Source: JASEJA01 sp038872535 (GTDB taxonomy: Archaea; Thermoproteota; Bathyarchaeia; Bathyarchaeales; Bathycorpusculaceae). From it: DNA of 64,000 nt. The stretch is from the NCBI GenBank assembly GCA_038872535.1, contig JAVZJY010000003.1, forward strand, positions 1 through 64,000, read 5' to 3'. Shown one piece after another: positions 1-7,507 of the stretch; positions within the stretch are counted from its first letter, which is position 1; the number at the start of each line of letters is the position of its first letter. The notes beneath the pieces were generated by a model. That model had not been told where the DNA came from. It did not search any database and saw nothing but the letters and a program-made list of their open reading frames with translations. Both the position numbers and the translations under genes were made by a program.

Positions 1-1
1 A

Positions 2-61
2 GTTTTAGGCATAGCAATGTCCATAATAATGCACTGTGAAATTAAAAAGGCAAAAGACTAA
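2..61 (+). CDS. C-terminal end of an unidentified protein (partial, runs off left edge)
   Basis: An open frame enters from the left edge and ends at TAA 59-61, giving 19 residues that start hydrophobic (VLGIAMSIIMH) and finish charged (KKAKD). This could be the last membrane helix and cytoplasmic tail of a membrane protein. Nothing more can be said from so short a piece, and a chance open frame is possible. It would converge on the small minus-strand gene that ends at 69. Confidence 0.3.
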   Translation, partial: VLGIAMSIIMHCEIKKAKD

Positions 62-68
62 GCTTCCT

Positions 69-185
69 TCAGCTTGCCTTTTCCTCTTTACCATAGAAGA
101 CGTATAGGAATATTAGTACTAATGCAATGAAGGTTGCGGTCATGAGGATGTATTTGAGCACTTCGAAGTATGCTCCGATTTCCAT
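69..185 (-). CDS. 38-residue single-pass membrane miniprotein
   Basis: The protein begins MEIGAYFEVLKYILMTATF and ends FLYVFYGKEEKAS, so one hydrophobic helix (about residues 10-31) is followed by a short charged tail. The start is supported by AGGAGA seven bases upstream of the ATG (minus strand, about 193-198). I do not recognise the family. Such peptides often act as small subunits or regulators of membrane complexes, but there is no neighbour that fixes a role: the next gene upstream encodes a SWIM zinc-finger protein. The convincing ribosome binding site and amphipathic layout make a real gene more likely than chance. Confidence 0.6.
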   Translation of the reverse strand: MEIGAYFEVLKYILMTATFIALVLIFLYVFYGKEEKAS

Positions 186-228
186 GAAACATTCTCCTTT
201 TACCTTTTCTATTTAGAGTCTAAATATT

Positions 229-639
229 TTAATGTGTTGGTTTTTTCCACTCATTCATAAGGGAATCGTAAAGTTCATCATGCTCTTCTACACTTTCGTA
301 CCATCCTAAAATGTTGGCTAATTTTTGGGCGATGAGATGATAGCATAAATGTATTTCTTTGTCTAAGACGCGAAAGTAGAAGTCATCACATGAACAAAAT
401 TCCGCCTCAGGCATTATAAGGTAATCCCGTTCTTTTCCAACAACTATCCAAACAGTTCTGCCGCTTGGTTTGAAAGTGTACTTTTTTACGCGTCCTTCTT
501 TCAAAGCCTCGAAGGCTCTTGTAAATCTTTGACCGAAAATTTCGTAAAGTTTTGTTAGGCTTTTTCCTGTTAGTTTGCCCTCTTTTTTTGCTTCTCGGCA
601 TATGGAATTTATTATGTCAATTTCTGAGGTTTCATCCAT
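229..639 (-). CDS. SWIM-type zinc-finger protein
   Basis: A 136-residue protein with a SWIM zinc-binding signature in its second half: CSCDDF at about residues 82-87, then HLCYHL at about 97-102, giving the CxC...CxH arrangement. Archaeal proteins of this size with this motif form the group described as predicted nucleic-acid-binding SWIM proteins (COG5431 type). In eukaryotes the related Sws1 works with Rad51 paralogues. The first 60 residues are basic and helical. A TATA-like element (TTTTTATAA) lies just upstream at about 653-663, so the mRNA is probably short-leadered. Function in recombination or transcription is inference; nothing adjacent (Hsp20 upstream) ties it to either. Confidence 0.8.
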   Translation of the reverse strand: MDETSEIDIINSICREAKKEGKLTGKSLTKLYEIFGQRFTRAFEALKEGRVKKYTFKPSGRTVWIVVGKERDYLIMPEAEFCSCDDFYFRVLDKEIHLCYHLIAQKLANILGWYESVEEHDELYDSLMNEWKKPTH

Positions 640-679
640 ATACGCACAAGCTATTATAAAAAATGAAGTACGATGACGG

Positions 680-1279
680 TTAGTCTATGCTTATTGGTTC
701 GCCTTTCGGCTTCTTTTCTTCTCTGATTTTTGGTAGCGTAATTTCTAAAACTCCATTTTTATACTGCGTTTTAGCTTCTTTCACTTTTACTTTTGCTGGC
801 AACATGACCTCTTTATAGTATTTGCGTTGCGGAGTGTCGACAGATATGGTTAAAGATTCTTCTGTGCCGTGCAGTTTTATGTCGTTTTTCTCGACCCCTG
901 GCAGTTCTGCAACTATGTGGATTTCGCCGTCTGTTTCGATGACGTCTACGAGAGGTTCACGTTCTTCCTTAACTTGGGGTCCCAAACGGCTTGGCTTGAC
1001 GTTTCCAAACTCGTGAATTTCAGGTTTTCCGTCTGGACCTATTTTTACGCTATAACCGTATACGAATGGTCCCCATTCGCGAACGGTTGTGCCGTCTGGA
1101 AGTTTTCTTTCCCTAACGTAGTCTTTTGGGACTCTTGATGTGAAGGTTTTGAATTCATCTTCCATCATTTTCTCGATTTCTCGGAACATTTTGTCCATAT
1201 CCTCAAAGAACCAGCCTTTAAAGAATGGGTAGCGTCTCCTTCTAAACCACTCTGGAAACTCGTCTTCGTCTGACGGCAT
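680..1279 (-). CDS. hsp20: small heat shock protein, Hsp20/alpha-crystallin family
   Basis: A 199-residue ATP-independent holdase that binds unfolding proteins as large oligomers. The alpha-crystallin domain occupies about residues 105-190, with ELPGVEKNDI and the conserved NGVLEITLPK near its end. The C terminus EPISID supplies an I-x-I-like anchor used in oligomer assembly. The long N-terminal arm (aromatic and acidic, with a WFRRRRYPFF stretch) and the GPFVYGYSVKIGPDGKP insert are typical of an archaeal subgroup. The start ATG has GGTG-type ribosome-binding bases just upstream. It stands alone between the SWIM gene and the phosphoesterase gene. Confidence 0.93.
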   Translation of the reverse strand: MPSDEDEFPEWFRRRRYPFFKGWFFEDMDKMFREIEKMMEDEFKTFTSRVPKDYVRERKLPDGTTVREWGPFVYGYSVKIGPDGKPEIHEFGNVKPSRLGPQVKEEREPLVDVIETDGEIHIVAELPGVEKNDIKLHGTEESLTISVDTPQRKYYKEVMLPAKVKVKEAKTQYKNGVLEITLPKIREEKKPKGEPISID

Positions 1280-1322
1280 TTTTTCACCTCAAATAGTGTT
1301 GAGAGCGCCATATCTATAAATT

Positions 1323-2171
1323 TTATGCTAAAGATTGGCTGCTTAAGGTTTTAAGTTGACTTAAGGTTCCAAGGTAGGTTCCGTCTAAAAGGTATGTTTC
1401 AGCATTTTCCATATCCACTGCTTCTGAACGAAGGACTGGACCGACAATCCTTTCTTTATCAGCTTTTCCTTTGTTTAGCGGTTTTCCTCCTAAGAACTCG
1501 TTGAAAGAGGGCATTATGAAGAGTTGGGAGGTTTTCGGCTTAATCTTATAATGCTTCAATAATGTTTCTTCGGGATTCTTCTCAATTTTTACTTTATGCC
1601 TCTGTAATAGGATTTTAGTTAGCTGAGTTACATTACAGTTTGCTTTCACCCAAACTTGCTTTGTTATTCTAAACCCAGCCGGATCTTGAAAGGCTACAAC
1701 TGGGTGGACATGACCCATCACCAATGTTTTACATTTTAAAAGCATAGGCGACGGCCATCGATGACCATGGAAAAAGCCAACTTCGCCTAATGCTATGCCT
1801 GTTGCCGAAATAATTTTTATGTTTTCTGGAAGTAAAGGCTCAAGGTTTCCGTCATGGTTGCCTCGGATTACGTATATTTCATCTATTTGCTTCTTTAGTT
1901 CATTAAAGAAGTCTGGTATGTCTTGCCATTCGCCCATCTCTGCCGTTGCCACAGTATGCTTTACGTCGCCTAAAATCAATAGTCTTTCAGGCTTATATGC
2001 GGATATGAGGTCTGTCAGCCTTTTTAAGAGTCTTGGCGTTTGCATTGGAACGTGTATGCCCTTTTCTGAAAGAGCCATTTCCCATCCGATGTGCAAATCA
2101 ACTATTACAAGAGTTTTGCGTTTTGCTTCTTTAATCAGTATGGCTGGATGGTTTGGGATTAGTTTTAACAA
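1323..2171 (-). CDS. metallophosphoesterase (MJ0037/COG1407 type)
   Basis: A 282-residue calcineurin-like phosphoesterase. Dinuclear metal motifs are in order: DLHIGWE near residue 25, GDVKH near 68, GNHDGN near 103, GHRW near 135 and GHVHP near 153. The family is known as ICC-like archaeal phosphoesterases; its substrate is not established and bacterial relatives sit beside DNA ligases. The last 90 residues form a family-specific tail with no obvious motif. Its first codons overlap by seven bases the end of the upstream inositol-phosphatase gene, so the two are translationally coupled and probably co-transcribed. Confidence 0.88.
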   Translation of the reverse strand: MLKLIPNHPAILIKEAKRKTLVIVDLHIGWEMALSEKGIHVPMQTPRLLKRLTDLISAYKPERLLILGDVKHTVATAEMGEWQDIPDFFNELKKQIDEIYVIRGNHDGNLEPLLPENIKIISATGIALGEVGFFHGHRWPSPMLLKCKTLVMGHVHPVVAFQDPAGFRITKQVWVKANCNVTQLTKILLQRHKVKIEKNPEETLLKHYKIKPKTSQLFIMPSFNEFLGGKPLNKGKADKERIVGPVLRSEAVDMENAETYLLDGTYLGTLSQLKTLSSQSLA

Positions 2172-3007
2172 TTTTCTCTTTTGTCTCTCCTCAGAAAATC
2201 TAGTATTATCTTGTGAATTTTTTGGTTTGCAGCCGCTATAAAAGTTACTTTTTGTTTCGGATCAAGCTTTACATTTAATGGCTTTCCTTCGGGGGTTGTT
2301 ATTTTTGCGCCTACTTCCTGGATTATTAGCCATGCTGCTGCCATATCAGTGGCGCGGAGTTTCCCACGTATGTCTAAAAAGGCGTCTGTTGTTCCGTCAG
2401 CCACGTAGCATAATTCTAAAGCGTTAGCTCCGAAATGGCGTATGTGTTTTGTTTTTTGTATTATGCTTGATAGTTTAGGGGCTATTTCTTTAACTCTGTA
2501 TGTGTTTAGGTCTATGCCTATAACTGCTTCTTCCAATGAAGCGTTTTGTGATGGAGCTATTTTGTGATAGTTGCGGTAAGCTCCGTCTTCTTTCTGCGCA
2601 ATGTATGTTATGTCATGCGGTAGGTCAGCTACTAAAGCTGTGTGGATTGCGTCTAAGATGGGTTTTGTGGAGACAGCAATGGATGTTGCGTAGAAGGGTA
2701 TGCCTCTCATAAGATTTGTTGTGCCATCTATAGGGTCTATAGTCACAAAATTTTCGCGAGGAGTTTCGCCATACTCTTTTACACCTGACTCTTCGCTTAT
2801 AAGTGTGAAGGAAAGGTTATGCTCTTTCAACGTTTTTACTATGGCACTTTCTGCTGCAAGGTCTATTTGTTTGATGGGGTCTCCACCTGCTCCAATGCCT
2901 AGGTTGGGCTGTGGTTGGTTTAATGTTTTTAATAGGGGAGCAATTTGTTTTTGTATGTTGTTTTTGCATTGAATAAGAATTTGCTGCCAGTTGATTTGTT
3001 TTTTCAT
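2165..3007 (-). CDS. suhB: inositol monophosphatase / fructose-1,6-bisphosphatase family
   Basis: A 280-residue Mg-dependent sugar phosphatase. The metal-binding motifs are EESG at about residue 72, DPIDGTTNL at about 91, and the C-terminal ATDMAAAWLI at about 220. Archaeal members usually act on both inositol-1-phosphate (compatible solutes, phosphoinositide headgroups) and fructose-1,6-bisphosphate (gluconeogenesis). Which activity dominates cannot be read from sequence. It is the first gene of a two-gene operon with the metallophosphoesterase. The ATG is preceded by a weak ribosome site; the 190 bases to the divergent winged-helix gene carry only promoter-like AT-rich DNA. Confidence 0.9.
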   Translation of the reverse strand: MKKQINWQQILIQCKNNIQKQIAPLLKTLNQPQPNLGIGAGGDPIKQIDLAAESAIVKTLKEHNLSFTLISEESGVKEYGETPRENFVTIDPIDGTTNLMRGIPFYATSIAVSTKPILDAIHTALVADLPHDITYIAQKEDGAYRNYHKIAPSQNASLEEAVIGIDLNTYRVKEIAPKLSSIIQKTKHIRHFGANALELCYVADGTTDAFLDIRGKLRATDMAAAWLIIQEVGAKITTPEGKPLNVKLDPKQKVTFIAAANQKIHKIILDFLRRDKRENC

Positions 3008-3199
3008 TTGTTTGGCTCTCCGAACCCGTTATATAGTGTTTACGAATTTGATAAAAAGGCTTTACTCAAAATTGCTGTAACATATAAGTAAATGGATATA
3101 TCCGAAAATAGACCTTTAGTCTAGCCTAAAAGTCCTCAATACTATTTAAGCAGCGACTAACTAAGATAATCACCTTCAGTCGCTTAGGGGCATATAAAC

Positions 3200-3583
3200 T
3201 TGTCAACAAAACTGGAAAAACTGTTAAGTTTGTTGAGCGACAACGTATGGCATAGTATGGAAGAAATAACAAAAACGCTGGATATCCCGCAGGAAAAGTT
3301 CCAGCAGATAATAAAGTTTTTGACAGAAGCTGACATGATACAATACAACTCGGCAACAAATCAGATAAGACTTAATCAGAACTGGAAAACTCTCATAATA
3401 AACCAGAAGGAACAAAATCAGCCGCAGTCAGAAACAACAGCTATTGGCACAATAATAATACCACCACAAAAAACTTTGGTGATTCAGTGCACCAGAATAT
3501 CAAATTTAACAGATAACAGCCTCGAATTAGAGGTTCGCATAGACAAAAAATTAAGCGAAATAGCCATAAACAAAATTAAATAG
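3200..3583 (+). CDS. winged-helix protein A1 (first copy of a duplicated module)
   Basis: A 127-residue protein starting at TTG, with GGGG nine bases upstream (3187-3190) as ribosome site and a TATA box near 3143-3149. Residues 3-60 form a winged helix (WHSMEEITK...FQQIIKFL). The rest is a beta-rich extension with IIIPPQKTLVIQCTRI. The DNA-binding part closely resembles the gene at 4002-4232. It ends tail-to-tail with the winged-helix gene at 3576-3845, overlapping it by eight bases. A transcriptional regulator is likely; ligand and targets are unknown. The beta extension, absent from the second copy, may be a dimerisation or sensing domain. Confidence 0.72.
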   Translation: MSTKLEKLLSLLSDNVWHSMEEITKTLDIPQEKFQQIIKFLTEADMIQYNSATNQIRLNQNWKTLIINQKEQNQPQSETTAIGTIIIPPQKTLVIQCTRISNLTDNSLELEVRIDKKLSEIAINKIK

Positions 3584-3845
3584 ACAAAAACTCGTTAGCT
3601 TTCCGTAAAACCTTAAGCAGTTCACGTCCTTTCTCAGTAGTTTTGTAGAATACTATGCCTTCAGGATTCGCATTAATGCATTCTATCAGATTTGTATCTA
3701 ATAACTCCTTAAGATAGGAGTTAAACCGTGTAAAATTCAAATTACAACGATACATAAGTCTTGTTTTGTTGGCGCCGCTTAAGGCTTCATCGAGAATGCT
3801 AGCAATAACTTCTGTGCGACTTCGTCTATGTCTTGCCCCCTCCAT
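3576..3845 (-). CDS. winged-helix regulator B1 (first copy of a duplicated module)
   Basis: An 89-residue winged-helix protein of the archaeal HTH_45-like type. Helices are followed by TRLMYRCNLNF, the recognition region, and a wing ending FYKTTEKGRELLKVL. These small regulators are abundant in TACK archaea and bind DNA as dimers. A TATA-like TTATTTATAA lies at about 3883-3895 on the minus strand. The stop codon overlaps the convergent plus-strand gene by eight bases, so antisense interference between the two mRNAs is possible. The nearest relative in this window is the gene at 4225-4512, which shares the LMYRCN core. Confidence 0.8.
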   Translation of the reverse strand: MEGARHRRSRTEVIASILDEALSGANKTRLMYRCNLNFTRFNSYLKELLDTNLIECINANPEGIVFYKTTEKGRELLKVLRKANEFLSI

Positions 3846-3965
3846 TTAATCTCAACTCTGAATAGGAATCCGACAACAAACAATTATAAATAACAAGTAA
3901 ACCGCTAATAAAGCTAACTACATACAATCTTCTAGAAAATTTTTCTGAAAGATAACCTCAGAAGA

Positions 3966-3973
3966 CATTTAAA
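3966..3973 (+). promoter_or_regulatory. TATA box for winged-helix gene A2
   Basis: CATTTAAA sits about 30 bases ahead of the ATG at 4002. That is the usual archaeal TATA-to-start spacing for a leaderless or near-leaderless mRNA, and it argues against the in-frame TTG at 3978. Confidence 0.5.
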
Positions 3974-4001
3974 CCTCTTGCATATCAAACTAAAATATCC
4001 A

Positions 4002-4232
4002 ATGGAGGACATATCAACGACCTCTAAGATTGCAAAAGCCTTGGAATACCTCAAAGATGGACAATGGCATACAATAGAAGAAATTAGAGAAAAAATGAGA
4101 TTGAATCAAGCCCAAATTCAGCAAATAATTACATTTCTGGGCGAGTACAACTTTATAACAATAAATCAAGCGGAAAAGAAAGTGAAAATTGAAGAAACAA
4201 TTAGAAGATTTTTAACACAAACTGTTACTTGA
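4002..4232 (+). CDS. winged-helix protein A2 (second copy of a duplicated module)
   Basis: A 76-residue winged-helix protein beginning MEDISTTSKIAKALEYL. The ATG at 4002 is preferred over an in-frame TTG at 3978 because a TATA box at 3966-3973 would place the transcript start near 3997. The core WHTIEEIREKM...IQQIITFL matches the first copy at 3200-3583 position by position, but the beta-rich C-terminal extension is missing. It ends tail-to-tail with the minus-strand gene 4225-4512, again overlapping by eight bases. Probably a DNA-binding regulator or a dominant partner of the longer paralogue; targets unknown. Confidence 0.7.
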   Translation: MEDISTTSKIAKALEYLKDGQWHTIEEIREKMRLNQAQIQQIITFLGEYNFITINQAEKKVKIEETIRRFLTQTVT

Positions 4233-4512
4233 GAAGAGCCTTCAAATCTTTGTAAGCCTTCAAAAAAGCCTTGCCTTTGTCGGTGATTTTGAAGAAGCCT
4301 GGATTGCTATTACCGTCTTCGGAGGCTATATGAAGAAGCCCTCTGCTGAGAAGAATTTCTAAGTAATATTTTAGTTGCTTGAAGCTCATGTTGCATCTGT
4401 ACATGAGGTATGTTTTTCTGGTTCTTTCATTGGATGCTTCTAAAATATCTGCTATGACATCTAGTTGGCATCGGTGACTATTACTGCCTCGTTTTTTATT
4501 TTGAACGAGCAA
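4225..4512 (-). CDS. winged-helix regulator B2 (second copy of a duplicated module)
   Basis: A 95-residue winged-helix protein of the same kind as that at 3576-3845: TYLMYRCNMSFKQLKYYLE matches TRLMYRCNLNFTRFNSYLK, and both end in a wing with (I/T)T(D/E)KG. The start is a TTG with no clear ribosome site. A TTTAACCTTAA element lies about 15-25 bases upstream, which fits leaderless initiation. It overlaps the convergent gene by eight bases. The 122 bases between it and the roadblock operon on its right hold its promoter and nothing else recognised. Confidence 0.78.
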   Translation of the reverse strand: MLVQNKKRGSNSHRCQLDVIADILEASNERTRKTYLMYRCNMSFKQLKYYLEILLSRGLLHIASEDGNSNPGFFKITDKGKAFLKAYKDLKALLK

Positions 4513-4634
4513 GGTTATCAGCTCGGCTTAAGGTTAAAGACTCCCTTCTCCCAAAAATGAATGGTGAAACGTGGATTTAAACATTCTGAAAAATGTTGGA
4601 AAGGTAAAAATGGAAGATGTTTTGGTTGGTTTGT

Positions 4635-5030
4635 TTAAGAAGAACGAAGTTTTGTTAAAATTTTCTCGCAGTCAACATTTTTTTCCATGAAAACGCTTAT
4701 TCTATGTTCACCAATAACTAAGGAGAGCATTTTGATGTCTTTGCCTTCGACGTTTATGTTTTTGGCTTCGCCTAAATCGAAAAGTTCGCAGAGTTTCTCG
4801 CTTGCTTCGAGGGCTGATGATGAAAGGATGGCGTAGTCTATTATTTTTGTTGGGTCTTTTAGGTCTATTGCTGCTGAAGTGGAGTTTCTAAGAATGTAGC
4901 CTATGACTCCATCGTATGTTTTAATTTCCTCAAGGCTTGCTCTAACATCTTTTGCGGAAACTGTTTCTTCAACTGCTAAGGGTTCGGTTACTGCAGTGAC
5001 TTCGGGAAAACTTTTTTTCTTTTTGACCAT
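4635..5030 (-). CDS. roadblock/LC7-like domain protein
   Basis: A 131-residue protein. After a charged N-terminal tail (residues 1-30), the rest reads as one roadblock/LC7 fold: a GVIGYILRN strand, SAAIDL, then a helix LSSSALEASEKLCELF and strands KMLSLVIGEHRISVF. Roadblock proteins are scaffolds and regulators for small Ras-like GTPases (MglB in bacteria). Here it is the last gene of an apparent operon pilin, coiled-coil protein, roadblock-linker protein, this gene. No GTPase gene is adjacent. A cytoplasmic control or scaffold role for the pilin-linked machinery is inference. Confidence 0.7.
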   Translation of the reverse strand: MVKKKKSFPEVTAVTEPLAVEETVSAKDVRASLEEIKTYDGVIGYILRNSTSAAIDLKDPTKIIDYAILSSSALEASEKLCELFDLGEAKNINVEGKDIKMLSLVIGEHRISVFMEKNVDCEKILTKLRSS

Positions 5031-5045
5031 TATGCATATCCTCCA

Positions 5046-5849
5046 TTATTGAATGATTGGTTTAGCCCTTACAAGTTCGCCCTTTTTGATTTCTAGGGCT
5101 AGTTGCATTTTTTCGGGCATTTGGATTACGCCTTTTCCTTCATATTTTGAATCTTTTATTGGTTTGACCTTGCACTTTGTTGTTTTTCCATCAAAAGTTT
5201 CTATTTCAACTTCCTCAATTTTCTTGTTTTCATAAAGTTTTTCCCATTGTGAAAGTATTTCGTTGTCAATGCGAACAGTGTCTGATGGGACGAGTAAGCC
5301 TCCGAGGTTTTCAACTATAAGCTGGTTTACTGGAGGTTCCGAAAGAAGGGGTTCAGGTTCGATTGGAGCCTTTTCAGTTTTTTGGGGTTCTTCCTCTTCT
5401 TCTGCTGGTTGTTTAGGTTCCTCAACTATGGGGATTTCGGGTTCTATTTTTGGTGGAGGTGGTGGATTTTTGAGGGGGGTAGGGCTAATTTTCTCTAGTA
5501 ATTTGAGAACTGTTGGAATCAAGACGCGTGTTACAGTGTTCACATAGTTTATGTCCGCATTTTTTGAGGTGACTGTGGCGAAGTAGGTGTCTTCTATGCA
5601 GGATACGTTTACTCTGCCGTTACTGCCCTCTAGGGTTATGCCTTCAACACCGCCTATTTTGTCTGCCTTTTCCAAAATGCCGTCGAAGGCGTCTATAACT
5701 TGTATTATTGTTTTTTCATGAGTATTTTCGTCTGCGGCTAATATTTCGCCGTCTTCGGTAAACATGAAAGTGTGAGTTATGTCTGGGCAGACGTTTCGAA
5801 TCTCATTTAGGGTGTTTTTTAGGGCAAAGCTGTAGACTTCATTATCCAT
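5046..5849 (-). CDS. roadblock domain protein with proline/glutamate-rich linker and C-terminal beta domain
   Basis: 267 residues in three parts. Residues 1-120 form a roadblock/LC7-type domain (THTFMFTEDGEILAAD, FDGILEKADKIGGVEGITLE, YFATVTSKNADINYV). Residues about 122-170 are a disordered Pro/Glu-rich linker containing NPPPPPK and EEEEEPQK. Residues about 175-267 are a beta-rich domain ending MQLALEIKKGELVRAKPIIQ, which I do not recognise with certainty. The gene lies 15 bases upstream of the second roadblock gene and 21 bases downstream of the coiled-coil gene, all on one strand, so co-transcription with the pilin gene is likely. The linker suggests the roadblock domain is tethered to a separate binding module. 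Confidence 0.7.
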   Translation of the reverse strand: MDNEVYSFALKNTLNEIRNVCPDITHTFMFTEDGEILAADENTHEKTIIQVIDAFDGILEKADKIGGVEGITLEGSNGRVNVSCIEDTYFATVTSKNADINYVNTVTRVLIPTVLKLLEKISPTPLKNPPPPPKIEPEIPIVEEPKQPAEEEEEPQKTEKAPIEPEPLLSEPPVNQLIVENLGGLLVPSDTVRIDNEILSQWEKLYENKKIEEVEIETFDGKTTKCKVKPIKDSKYEGKGVIQMPEKMQLALEIKKGELVRAKPIIQ

Positions 5850-5870
5850 CTTTTCACTTCCTTATTGTTT

Positions 5871-6296
5871 TTAGGATAGTTTGAAGAGTATACGCTCAGG
5901 GACGCCGTCGTTTTCCACAACAAGATATTTTAAGCCTTCAGTGTCGCCGAGTTGGTCAAGCCATTTTAGGGCTTCTCTGGCTTTTTGCAGAACCAAAAGT
6001 CTTTCCTGGTGGCTTCTTACGACTTCTTCTATGGCTGTTAATTCGTGGAATGGGTTGGCATCCAAAACTATGTTTAAACTGCCAATAGTGATTTCGCCTA
6101 GGCTTTCGGTTGCAGCCTTTTTTCCAGCCAGTTTCATGACTACTTCTCGGATTTTTTTGGATTTTTCAGCCAAAGCCCTAATATCGTCTAATCGGCGTAG
6201 GTATTCGCCTAATGTGCTTTTTGTTTCTGAAATTTCTTTTTCAAGGGTTTCAGCTATTTCTTCAGCTGAAGCGTATTCTTTTATTTCTACGACCAT
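5871..6296 (-). CDS. coiled-coil protein of a pilin/roadblock operon
   Basis: A 141-residue hydrophilic protein, predominantly helical. Heptad-like helices run over residues 8-60 (EEIAETLEKEISETKSTLGEYLRR) and 85-115 (EEVVRSHQERLLVLQKAREAL), with a short beta C terminus VPERILFKLS. No catalytic motif is visible and I do not recognise the family. It is second in the operon, between the pilin gene and the roadblock pair, and its ATG has a good ribosome site (GGAGGTG just upstream). A role as a cytoplasmic adaptor between roadblock proteins and an envelope structure is conjecture from position. Confidence 0.65.
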   Translation of the reverse strand: MVVEIKEYASAEEIAETLEKEISETKSTLGEYLRRLDDIRALAEKSKKIREVVMKLAGKKAATESLGEITIGSLNIVLDANPFHELTAIEEVVRSHQERLLVLQKAREALKWLDQLGDTEGLKYLVVENDGVPERILFKLS

Positions 6297-6390
6297 TGTG
6301 TTTTTACACCTCCAACATCGGGAACAAACAAAGGGAAATTAAGAGAGGAGTTACCTCACCCTACCCCCAATCTCAACAAACAAAGAAAAT

Positions 6391-6810
6391 CTATGAAGCT
6401 GGTGCAATAGCCGAGTATAGGAATTGGTTACCCTTGGAAGATACTAGCTTAACTTGATAATTTGCGCCTGTAGTAACTGAACAAGTTATGTTTAATACTG
6501 CTCCAAGGTTGGCGCTTATTGTCAACGGAAGTGACGGACTTGTTGACGGTTGTTTAACGTTATTTATCCAAGCTTCGTTTATTGTTACTGGTGAAGTTCC
6601 AGTGTTATTTACTGTTACAGCGATCCAACTGCTTGTACCAGCAGGACCGAATTGCATGTTGGTTATTTGTATTTGTTCTGTTGCTGTGAATGTGAATGTT
6701 AGGGCGCCCATCCATGCTGCTACGGCTATGCTTACTGCGACTGTTACGGCGATGAGTATGATTGATGCGACTACGGGGCTTAGGGCTTTTTTGCTCTTCA
6801 ATATTTTCAT
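6391..6810 (-). CDS. archaeal type IV pilin / archaellin-like protein
   Basis: A 139-residue exported protein. It has a short basic leader (MKILKSKKA) followed at once by LSPVVASIILIAVTVAVSIAVAAWMG, a class III signal and hydrophobic helix of the kind cleaved by prepilin peptidase (PibD-like), probably after the alanine at residue 9. The remainder is a Thr/Ser/Asn-rich beta domain with no Lys-rich patches, as expected for a surface filament subunit. It heads an operon with the coiled-coil and roadblock genes. A perfect ATTTAAAT TATA element lies at 6864-6871, and GGAGGG is 12-13 bases before the ATG. The assembly ATPase is not here but may be the one at 42.2 kb. Confidence 0.88.
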   Translation of the reverse strand: MKILKSKKALSPVVASIILIAVTVAVSIAVAAWMGALTFTFTATEQIQITNMQFGPAGTSSWIAVTVNNTGTSPVTINEAWINNVKQPSTSPSLPLTISANLGAVLNITCSVTTGANYQVKLVSSKGNQFLYSAIAPAS

Positions 6811-6863
6811 TTCTTTTTTATCCCTCCTTTTGGGGTTGTTGTGTATTTTAGAGGAAAGAGAGG

Positions 6864-6871
6864 ATTTAAAT
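6864..6871 (-). promoter_or_regulatory. TATA box for the pilin-roadblock operon
   Basis: ATTTAAAT, about 55 bases upstream of the pilin ATG. It predicts a leader of roughly 30 bases containing GGAGGG. The upstream side is AT-rich and without genes as far as 7008. Confidence 0.5.
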
Positions 6872-7008
6872 CTTACGACTTAATACACCATATTAATTAT
6901 TTGTAAAACAAAACCACAAAAAACCCAAAAAGCCCAACAATAAAAACATCTAAAAAACCATGCAAACCGAAACTGTACAACAGCAACCAAACATTATGCC
7001 ATAAGCGC

Positions 7009-7365
7009 TTAAAGACCCAACTTGTCAAAAAACTCCAACAAAAGCTTCGCCACTTTCTCGCCAAACTCCGTCTTCACATAATACTTCTTCAACGGGTCTA
7101 TGCGCTCACCCTTAGCCAAACCCAAATCTTCAATCTCAATCATTCTAGCCCTAAAAGTGCCATCACTTAGGGTTAAACCATTAGAGCGCATAAACTCTTT
7201 GGCTTCCTTCCATTTCCCACGATTCATGTAAAGCAATAGAATGCAGTCTATAGCGTGGTCCTTCTCAAGCATAGCCTTAACAGCCGACAACTTTGGGTCT
7301 GTCAATATGCGCCTAATCTTCTCCTCTTCTCCGCTCTTAACCATGACACATTCAACCTCTGCCAT
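7009..7365 (-). CDS. small helical protein, possible winged-helix regulator
   Basis: 118 residues, mainly helical. The middle (residues 38-95, IDCILLLYMNRGKWKEAKEFM ... FRARMIEIEDLGLA) has the spacing of a winged helix: a helix, a short turn, a putative recognition helix with GTFRARM, then a small wing before YYVKTEFGEKVAKLL. The family is not recognised by name. It is a single gene preceded by TTTTAAAG on the minus strand. DNA binding is inferred from the pattern only. Confidence 0.6.
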   Translation of the reverse strand: MAEVECVMVKSGEEEKIRRILTDPKLSAVKAMLEKDHAIDCILLLYMNRGKWKEAKEFMRSNGLTLSDGTFRARMIEIEDLGLAKGERIDPLKKYYVKTEFGEKVAKLLLEFFDKLGL

Positions 7366-7507
7366 TTTCTGCTTTTCTAATTATAGCTTAAACCCTTTAA
7401 AAGATTTAACCTATATTACGATTTAAGTCATATTTCTAATGGTATAAGCTACAACCCACACGCATTTTCATAAAAATATAGGGAAAATTATTGGCTTCCA
7501 TCATCAC

